NCBI GenBank assembly: GCA_023014365.1
Contig: JAEBUN010000016.1
Coordinates: forward strand, 620,001-684,000
DNA from: Lepiota brunneoincarnata
Lineage: Eukaryota; Basidiomycota; Agaricomycetes; Agaricales; Agaricaceae
Reading direction: 5' to 3'
DNA: 64,000 nt
The translations under genes were made by a program, and so were the position numbers. The notes beneath the pieces were generated by a model. That model did not search any database. It was not told the DNA's origin and saw only the letters and a program-made list of their open reading frames with translations. This document shows positions 56,925 through 64,000 of this stretch, in pieces (within the stretch, counting starts at the first letter, position 1; every line of letters starts with the position of its first letter).

Positions 56925-57605
56925 TTGTTACAGAAACAACCAACATACAAGCTCTTATTCAAGCACTTCAATCAGTATTATTGCCTCAGCCAGGATCTAT
57001 GCCCCCCCATTCACAGGTCAACCATGGCCCCACCCATCCTATCTGGACTTCCTCTGCTTCCTCAATTCTCCCTTGAAACAAAACCTGTGACTCAACCACC
57101 TTCACATATTCCTAATCATTTTATCACTCCCTCTATTCCATCAACTTCACATATTATATCTGGACCCTCCCCTTCTATAAATTCCTCTCTTCCAGCCAAT
57201 CCATCCACCACACTTGCCAGCCTTGGACAGTTAGTTCAGCCTCCTCTCCCACAACAGCCAATGGAAGGATTGAAGGAGACTAGGAAGTCATGGCCATACT
57301 TTCCTGTTGGAGCTTTTGAACAGAACTTTACACCTGATGAACTCATCAAAGGCAAGTGGCCACCAATTCATTGGGCATTCAAGATCAAGGGTGGTCATAA
57401 CTGTAACAATGGTTGGGATAAAGCTCCCACATGGCAAAAAGGGTGCAAGTCAATGTGAGAATGTCTAGGCATTTTTCAATGCATTGACCCTAATTGCAAC
57501 ATGCTTATATGGCCAAAAACTACCAAAGCCAGCTGCCAAAAACAGTCTGAAGAAGGTTGCAATTGTAGGAAAGAAGTCTTTTGGATGCAATGTGATGTTT
57601 GGTCC
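56925..57605 (+). pseudogene. GCM/WRKY-type zinc-finger protein relic (transposon-associated)
   Basis: A Pro/Ser-rich stretch (57000-57260) leads into FPVGAFEQNFTPDELIKGKW and PPIHWAFKIKGGHNCNNGWD. After a TGA come ECLGIFQCIDPNCNMLIWPK, TTKASCQKQSEEGCNCRK and MQCDVW. The spacing KxxxECxGIxxCxxxxCxxxxxP...Q...C resembles the GCM/FLYWCH-like zinc fingers of fungal MULE-type transposons. It is cut at 57606 by the chromovirus LTR; the rest would lie beyond the window. The domain call is from memory of the motif. Confidence 0.55.
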
Positions 57606-58264
57606 TGTTAGAGCTGGTGCAGATCAGGACCGAAGCAGAGGGTCAGAATGGTATCCTTGATATAAGGTAACTGGGGGACAAGGCGAAGTCAGTACGTAGA
57701 CTTCAGGACTGAGGTGGAGTACTTCAGGCAGGGGGTTGGACTTGCAGCCTCAGCTTATGTGCTGTGCCCTCCTACTGTCCAAGTCTGTATTTCAGGAGGT
57801 TGGGGCTGAAGTAGAGCGAGGCAGAGAGAGAGGAGGATATGGAACAGGGAGCTGGTCTGCTGCTCAATTTGATTATCAGACTGAGGAGTACAAGTCAAGT
57901 ACCTACGGTATATATACTACTAGTCTTACAAACTATGACTCATACTGACTATGGATGGAGCGAAGCAGAGACCAATATGGTTACAAACAGATTACAAATG
58001 GATTACAAATGAAATGGAGACTGGTACAGGTATGGAGACTGATAACGTCTCTTGGTTACAGACAGAGAATGGAGAACTGAGAAGTAGTACCAAGGGTCAG
58101 GTGATCACGGCATGTGTGGAGATGGTCACATGATCAGGGCAATGGGTTACAATTGGAGCGAGTTGGGGCCAAGTCAGAGGGCAGAGGGTTGTTATGTGGA
58201 GTGCATGTGGAGTCAAGAAGCTGAAGTATAATGGTTAAGCTCTGGGTTTGGCATGGATATGACA
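57606..58264 (-). repeat. 3' LTR of chromovirus (659 bp)
   Basis: TGTTAGAGCTGG...GGATATGACA. Assigned as an LTR from the TG/CA ends and the adjoining purine tract CTAAAGGGGGGGCAC (58265-58279, minus strand). The partner LTR is not in the window. Confidence 0.75.
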
Positions 58265-58397
58265 GTGCCCCCCCTTTAGGGCCAAGCCTCGAGGCCCTAG
58301 GTGGTCTAGCCCAGGGCCCATCAGAAAACTCCGCCAGGGTATAAAGATGGGGTGAACTGGTTTGGGTTGGGAGAGCACAACTTAACCCCATACTCCC

Positions 58398-59127
58398 ATG
58401 AGCAGACAACCATCCCAACAACTGACCACTGTAGAGCACAAGGTGCAACTGCTGAGGGAGAAGGCTGAGCAAGAGGAGTGAGAGCAGCTGGAAATCGAGT
58501 GGTTGGAGGAGGAGGAGCAGCAGCAGCTGATAGCACTGCATCAGCAACAAGTGGAGGAGCAGGCAAGGGAGTGCTTGGCAGAAGAGATCAGGCAGCAGCA
58601 AGATGAGGCTGCCAAGGCAGAGTGTCGGGCAATTTGGGCCAGACTTGTCACAACTACTGTGGGGGCTTCATTGAGCTGCCTGCCAGAAGAACCGATGGAG
58701 GTAGATACGGAGGAGTCGGAATCTGATTACACAGATAGTGACAAGATGGAAGATGAGGAGGAGGAGGAGGAGGACTCCAGGGATACAGGGGGTAAGGGAA
58801 AAGCAAGGGCAAGGGTGGCCCTGCAATGGGGCCATGCAAACATTTTCGGGGGTGAGAACCCCTGCTGGAGGTGCAAGTGAGATGGGGTCCAGTGTGAGGT
58901 TGCCAGTGGGTGAGTTGTTTTTTGAAGGTTTCTGGGATACATACTGATAGGGTTTTAGTAACACCAGGAGTTGCCATCGGTGTAGTAAAATGAAGAAACA
59001 ATGCGGAAGCCAAGAGGAGACGGAGGGTTTGGAGGAGAGTGTCGGGGCTGCCTCAGAAGAGGAGGTGTGGGGCTTGATGGAAGATGATGCTGCACAGTTG
59101 CCTGGCCCCTCTGGAGATGATAAGTAA
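58398..59127 (+). pseudogene. Antisense accessory gene with Zn(II)2Cys6 cluster
   Basis: Opposite to the chromovirus pol, tail to tail with its chromodomain stop (59198). Exons 58398-58909 and 58968-59127; the 58 bp intron is GTGAGT...ACACCAG. It gives 223 codons: a Gln/Glu-rich coiled-coil-like N-terminus (EEEEQQQLIALHQQQVEEQA), an acidic middle (KMEDEEEEEEDS), then CWRCK, DGVQC and, after the splice, SCHRCSKMKKQC. The cysteines (156, 159, 166, 173, 176, 183) follow CX2CX6CX6CX2CX6C, the Gal4-type binuclear cluster. Two in-frame TGA codons (28 and 161) replace likely CGA. Splicing is needed to join the two halves of the cluster. Regulation of element or host transcription is inference. Confidence 0.7.
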
Positions 59128-59197
59128 ATTGGTAGTAGTTTTTGTTTTGTTGATAAATCTTGTTGTTTCTTGGTGTGATGGGTGATCAGTGGAAAAC

Positions 59198-59446
59198 TCA
59201 GAGTGAATGGAGGGGACCAGGCTTAGTGGGGTAAGAGGAATGGAAAGCCTCTACTAGATCTATGGCATGTTCAAGCTTGGTAGCTGGTAACCATGAAGAC
59301 TCTTCTTTGGTGTCTTCATAACCTAACCAAATGACTTTGTAGAGGAGTTTGCATGTGTGGTGCCGATCAATCTTTGAGTCGACAATGCGAGTGATCTCAT
59401 ATTTGGGTTCGCTGTCAATAGAAACTGGTGCAGGTGGTGGGTCCAA
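59198..59446 (-). pseudogene. Chromodomain of chromovirus integrase
   Basis: PKYEITRIVDSKIDRHHTCK then LLYKVIWLGYEDTKEESSWL is a chromodomain (aromatic positions Y, W, W), followed by PATKLEHAIDLVEAFHSSYP. It would guide integration to modified histones. A stop separates it from the upstream integrase. Confidence 0.88.
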
Positions 59447-60118
59447 TTAGGTGGGTATGGTATTATGTGTGGCCAGTTCAAGCATAGAAACATGGAAAAC
59501 TGGGTGTACTCCACGTATGGAGTTGGGGAGTCGGAGGGTGAAGGAGTGGGTACCTGCTTGGGCAATGATCTTGTAGGGTCCAAGAAACTTTTTGGAGAGT
59601 TTTTTGGAGGGACAGGTGGTGCAGAAGAACTGGGCTTTAACAAACACTTTTTGCCCAACCTTGAAGTCTGGAGCTGGGAGACAGTGGGCGTTGGCAGAGG
59701 TCTGGTATCATTGCTGGGCTAATGCTATTTCTGACTTCAAGGTGGTATGTAGGTCATCAAGATCAACTGCAAAGTGGTGGGCCTGAGTGGAGGTGAGGTC
59801 ACGTTCAGGATGAACTGTGATGTTCAGATGATATCCTTTATTAGTGAAGGATGGGGAGATACCGGTGGTGGCACTAGGAGCATTGTTATAAGTGAACTCA
59901 GCTAATGGTAGCAACTTGGACCAATTGTCCTGTTGGTAGTTACAATAGACCCGGAGATATTGTTCCAGGGTCTGGTTGGTGCATTCCGTCTGTCTGTCAC
60001 CTTCTGGGTGGTAGCCTGAAGTGAAGTGTAGTTTCATGTTGAGGGCTTGTCCCAATGAGCAGAAGAAGTGAGAGATGAATTCAGAGCCGTGGTCAGAGGT
60101 AACATGTTCGGGTATGCT
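59447..60118 (-). pseudogene. Chromovirus integrase, C-terminal half
   Basis: The minus strand reads EHVTSDHGSEFISHFFCSLG, LHFTSGYHPEGDRQTECTNQ (catalytic Asp and Glu), LPLAEFTYNNAPSATTGISP and KKLSKKFLGPYKIIAQAGTH. Stops occur at LAQ(TGA)YQ and IPT(stop). It is separated from the N-terminal half by an insertion. Confidence 0.88.
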
Positions 60119-61420
60119 GAAAAGGTGGAAACGTTCGTGGGTTTTAATATAGATAAATGGCTTGTTCTCACTAAGCTTAGTTGAAATTCGATAAGCTTAA
60201 GTTAATACAAGTAGTATGAGATAGATAATGAACAGTTTCGTCTTTTAGGGTGTTCTGGGGGTGCATTCTGACAGCGAAATTCAAGAGAATAGTGTTTTTA
60301 GAGGTTAACGAACAGCCGTTGAAGTTATCTTAGCCGTACAGTGCAACAGTGAAAGGACAATCCCTGTCAATTCAAAGCACGGGGTCTTTAGTCTCTGGTC
60401 TCTGATCTCTGAACTCTGTTCTCTGTCTCTGTCTCTGTCTCTAGCACTCTGGAACTCTAAACTCTGGACTCTGTTCTCTGTCTCTGTCTCTGGGTTGGTC
60501 AACGACCAAAGAAATCACACTTAACAACGCACACTAAATAGTCCTCTGAAACTGTTCTTGATCACAGCTTGCAGACTTGCGTGTGGAAGCGGGGGTGAGA
60601 CCTCTTGCTTCTCCACAAACAAGCATGACCATATTTATATTGTTTAGATACATGCAAGAGATAGTAAATATGAAATAGAAAACAATAAGCTTAATTCTTA
60701 CAGGTACTGCAGAATATTTTGGAAGGTTTGGCAGCATTTCTACCTTGCCCTGGGTTATGGGTTTTTCTCTGATTGACAAATGGCAATCCAGCCAGATGTG
60801 TTCCGTGCTCATCTGCATTATTCTGTGTCCACGCAAGCGTGTTAAGCCTCCAGATCAATTATGATCAGAATGTATGGCGTATGTACAATCCCTTGATCCA
60901 TTGTAATTAATCTCAGTCAGGCAGTATGCCAAGGTGCCGGGACCCACAAAGCACTTGTTAATTATGAGTCTTTGATATGTCTAGGGTTTTGGGCATCGGG
61001 TGTTGCCTCCCGAACATTGGATGTTCCATTCTGTGGTCCAGTCATCATTATTGGGCTCGCTATGGGCGTAATACCCCTGCGACAGCCGCTATATACATTC
61101 TTTAGGTTCCAACAAATCCGAGTTCATCAGAAAACTGCTCATAAGGTCCCTTGATGTGACTGGAGTATACTCGATAGGCTATGTAAAGTCCGGAATCCCT
61201 TCGGAGAGTGTTCTGATAGCTTGGTTCACTAAGCTTAGTGATAATGAACTGGTTTGAACACTTCCAAGGCTTGAATATCCTCAGTTTGGTCAAACTGGCT
61301 ACTACGGGACATAGTACCAATCCTCTATAGGGTTCTTTAATGATATAGCCAATGATTCTATGTAGAGAATCGTTCCAGAGTATGGAATTCATGTATAGGC
61401 ATGAAATCAGCATATCAACG
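60119..61420. mobile_element. ~1.3 kb unclassified insertion in the integrase
   Basis: It splits HVFSKHS from IPEHVTSDHGSEF. GCTG occurs at both junctions, and TATGCTGA / TCAGCATA form short inverse ends. Inside are a TCTCTG-rich microsatellite (60400-60500) and a palindrome CACTAAGCTTAGTG near 61227 with a partial copy near 60160. No coding motif; it may be an LTR-type or DNA element. Confidence 0.5.
60405..60500. repeat. CTCTGT-type microsatellite
   Basis: Repeated TCTCTGTCTCTG and ACTCTGGACTCTG blocks. Confidence 0.75.
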
Positions 61421-63371
61421 CTGTGCTTGGAGAAGACGTGGAGGATGAATAGGTGGGTGAGGTCAGAGGAGGTGACAGTATCATAAGTTGGGATGAAGAG
61501 GGGTTGCTTGGTGAGTCTGTCAATGATTACTAGGATGGCATCATAGCCAGAGGAGGCAGGGAGTTTTTCAATGAAGTCCATGGAGATTGAGTTCCAAGGG
61601 CATTTGGAAATGGGGAGTTGTTTAAGGAGACCATAGGGGCGGTGGTGCTGGGGTTTAGACCTCATACAGGTGACACAAGACTTACAGAAATCCTTGACAA
61701 AGGTGCAGATACTAGGCCAGGTGTATTCGCACCAGATGAGTTCAAGCGTTTTATTCTGACCAAAGTGGCCAGCTAGGACATGGTCATGCTTGTACTGGAG
61801 GACCTAAAGTCGAAGATTGTCAGCATCAGGGACATAGATTCTGTCATCTAGGAGGAGGAAACCTTTATCATTAACTGACCAACGGCCTTCTGGGCTGGCA
61901 AGGTGGGTGGAGGTGGTCGGATCCGCTGGTAGAGCGGCAAGGATATTGCAGTGTAGCTGGTTGAGATCCATGACTACAGCTGTGCGAAGGGAAGGGGCGT
62001 AAAGAGTGGTGGCATGGATGGAAGCTGCAAGCTGTTCATGAGTGAACACAGGCCAGAAGTTATGCAGGTTGACTGATGCATAGTCGCTATTCCCCCCTTT
62101 AGGGTAGATGTCCCATCGTCTAGTTAGGGCATCAGGCTTGGTGCTGAGGCGGCTGGGTCGGAACTGGATGATGAGGTGGAATTGGGACAGGAACTTGGAC
62201 CAACAAGCTTGGCAGCAAGTAAGGATTTTGGTGGTGCAGAAGTATTCGAGGTTTTTGTGGTTGGTGACTACATCAATAGTAAGGGGGGCACCTTCCAGGT
62301 AGTGCCACCAGATGCAAAAAGCTTCGAATACCACCAGGAGTTCCTTGTCATGAGTGTCATAGTTAAGTTTGGCCATGTTAAAGGTGCAGGAATGGAATGC
62401 AATGGGATGGACCTCCCCATCATCAGTGATGATAGAGAGGATAGCTGCAAGGGCGTAGTCAGAGGTGTTGGTCTTGACAATGATCTGAGCATTGGGGGCC
62501 CAAGGAGTGAGGATGGGAGCAGATATGAATGCTTCCTTCAGAGAGTTAAAGGCTTCGCGACATTTGTCAGTGAAATTCCATTTCATGTCTTTGCGGGTGA
62601 GGCGAGTGAGCAGAACAACGATGTTGGAGTAACCGTGAATGAAGTGACAGTAGAAGTTGGTGAAACCTAAGAAGGACTGGATGTCCTTGACTTTCTTGGG
62701 TTCTGGCCACTCCTGGATGGTCCTGACCTTAGATTGGTCCATTCGGAGACTGTCGGGGGAAAGAATGTAGCCGAGGTATTCCACCATGTCAGAGTGGAAC
62801 TGGCATTTGTTGGGGTGGGCATATAGACCATGTTGTCGGAGCTGCTTGAGGACCTCCTTGACTTGGACACGATGGATACTATGATTGTTGGAGTATATCA
62901 GAATGTTGTCAAGGTAGATAGTAATGTAGACATCAAGCATGTCCTTGAATATATCGTTCATGAACTGCTGGAAGGTGGCAGGGGCGTTGGTGAGGCCAAA
63001 AGGCATGACCATCCATTCAAAGGAGCTGTAGCAGGTCCAAAAGGTGGTCTTCCATTCATTGCTGTCAGCAATGTGGACTAGATGGTAAGTGTGACGGAGG
63101 TTGATTTTGGTATATACGTGGGCTTTGCGAGGGGAGTCTAAGAGGTTGGAGATGAGTGGAAGGGGGTAGCGGTCCTTCTTGGTAATATGGTTGAGACCTC
63201 TAAAATCAACACATAAGTGGAGGGAGCCGTCCTTTTTCTTGACAAAGAGAACCAGGGCTCCATGAGGAGAAGTGGAAGGGCAAATGAAACCAATGGATAA
63301 ATGTTTGTCAATAAAATCACATTGAGGCTGATTTTGAAGTGTTGCTGGGCCACGCCTGTAAGGTACGTCAA
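61421..63371 (-). pseudogene. Chromovirus RT, RNase H and integrase N-half
   Basis: The 402-codon open stretch 61804-63012 starts within RT. Motifs in order: FVKKKDGSLHLCVDFRGLNH and VMPFGLTNAPATFQQFMNDI, with the catalytic box reading YLDN, not YLDD. RNase H follows (IIVKTNTSDYALAAIL, where the first catalytic Asp of ETDASDYAL reads Asn), then LNYDTHDKELLVVFEAFCIW and KFLSQFHLIIQFRPSRLSTK. After a TAG, the integrase zinc region VLAGHFGQNKTLEL..CKSCVTC and SISMDFIEKLPASSGYDAIL. Numerous Arg-to-Cys/Trp/His changes. Activity is not expected. Confidence 0.92.
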
Positions 63372-64000
63372 TGCAAAGTTGACCTTGGTGGTGGGGATAG
63401 TGAACTGGGCCAGGTTAGTATGGAAGTAGAGCTGACATTGGAAGAGGAAGGGTTTGAGTTTGGCAGGGTCAGAACCTGTAAAGATGTCAGGTTCGTGAGC
63501 TTTGGTACGGGGAGTTCAAGGAGGCTGTGGGGCTTGAGAGTTCCCATGGCTGTCCATTTGATTGGCTACGTGTTGGAAAACTCGGAGTATGAGTCTATCA
63601 TGGTTGTCTTGGTTGTTGCCAGGTGGGATGTTGTTGTTGTCACTGTTGTCTGATGGTTTGTTGTCGCCCAGGGGCCTGTCCCTGTTGTCAGGATAGTTGT
63701 CAGGATCACCAGGGTCGCTGGGATCAGGATTGGGGTCAGGGCTGTTGGGGGTCGGGAATAGTGAGGGTTGTATATCTTTGGAAAACCGGTCTGGAGTTGA
63801 GGGCGTGACCAGTTGTCAGCAAGAGCGAGAAGCCCTTGGGGAGTCAGGTTGCAGTTCCTTGGAAGGAGATTGTCAAATGATGCATTTGCTACAGCAAGCA
63901 GGTGGAGTTACCAGAGTGCAAGTACAGGTAACTGTTTGAGAGACCATGGTTAGAAAAATTCAGAGTGTGGTGGACAGGAGGAGTTTGAGTCTGATAATAC
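63339..64000 (-). pseudogene. Chromovirus gag, truncated and fused to RT
   Basis: The minus strand reads PDIFTGSDPAKLKPFLFQCQ then LYFHTNLAQF, KVNFALTYLTGVAQQHF (Ty3 gag capsid region), then directly NQPQCDFIDKHLSIGFICPS, the start of RT. The rest of gag, the zinc knuckle and the protease are deleted. The N-terminal, Asn/Pro-rich part continues past the window edge. Confidence 0.8.

Larger units (their letters stand above)
57606..64000 (-). mobile_element. Ty3/gypsy chromovirus (element 2), runs off right edge
   Basis: The 3' LTR is 57606-58264. Inside it, a purine tract, an antisense gene, chromodomain, integrase (interrupted), RNase H, RT and gag follow on the minus strand. The 5' LTR lies outside the window. 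Chromodomain and sequence motifs place it among basidiomycete chromoviruses. Confidence 0.9.

Noticed and set aside
60534..60836. 100-codon minus-strand ORF
   Set aside because: Lies in the unclassified insertion; AT-rich, with a single hydrophobic stretch and no homology I can name.

Overview
The window looks like nuclear DNA of a filamentous basidiomycete (Agaricomycetes type). The evidence is genes cut by many 44-70 bp GT-AG introns, FunK1-type kinases, a pair of basidiomycete-style 7TM proteins, Tup1-like WD40 paralogs, and Ty1/copia and Ty3/gypsy (chromovirus) elements whose proteins match the basidiomycete lineages of these families. No rRNA, CRISPR array or bacterial-type operon is present.

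Layout. (1) 1-5.9 kb is AT-rich, CpG-poor repeat DNA: a Tc1-like transposase relic, a ~215 bp MITE, a dead copia fragment split by a complete 1.93 kb gag-only LTR element with a KH-like protein, a solo LTR, and a hairpin-forming GATAGAGT-rich repeat. (2) 5.9-40.3 kb is a higher-GC gene island. It holds two decayed FunK1 kinase copies (7.9-10.9 kb, minus), four tandem Tup1-like WD40 copies (11.2-20.7 kb, minus; only the third reads intact), an intact aldo-keto reductase (20.9-22.1 kb, minus), and two same-strand 7TM paralogs (27.0-28.9 and 33.4-35.1 kb, plus; the second intact). Long intergenic stretches with microsatellites separate them. (3) 40.3-64 kb is repeat DNA again. An ~85 bp satellite is split by a TA-targeting MITE, which is split by a copia element. 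The copia is split by a CACTA-like MITE, two solo LTRs, a small MITE-like insert and a whole gypsy element. That gypsy is itself split by a Tc1-like element and one further insert. A second gypsy element (chromovirus) runs off the right edge.

Most retroelement stops are TGA at conserved arginine positions, and many conserved arginines are replaced by C, W, H or Q. This indicates CGN decay, that is CpG cytosine deamination or a RIP-like process. The host genes keep their CpGs.

The least ordinary items are a spliced antisense gene inside the chromovirus that encodes a perfectly spaced Zn(II)2Cys6 cluster, and the gag-only LTR element with the KH-like domain. Exon coordinates were derived by hand from splice consensus and reading-frame continuity. 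No database search was run.
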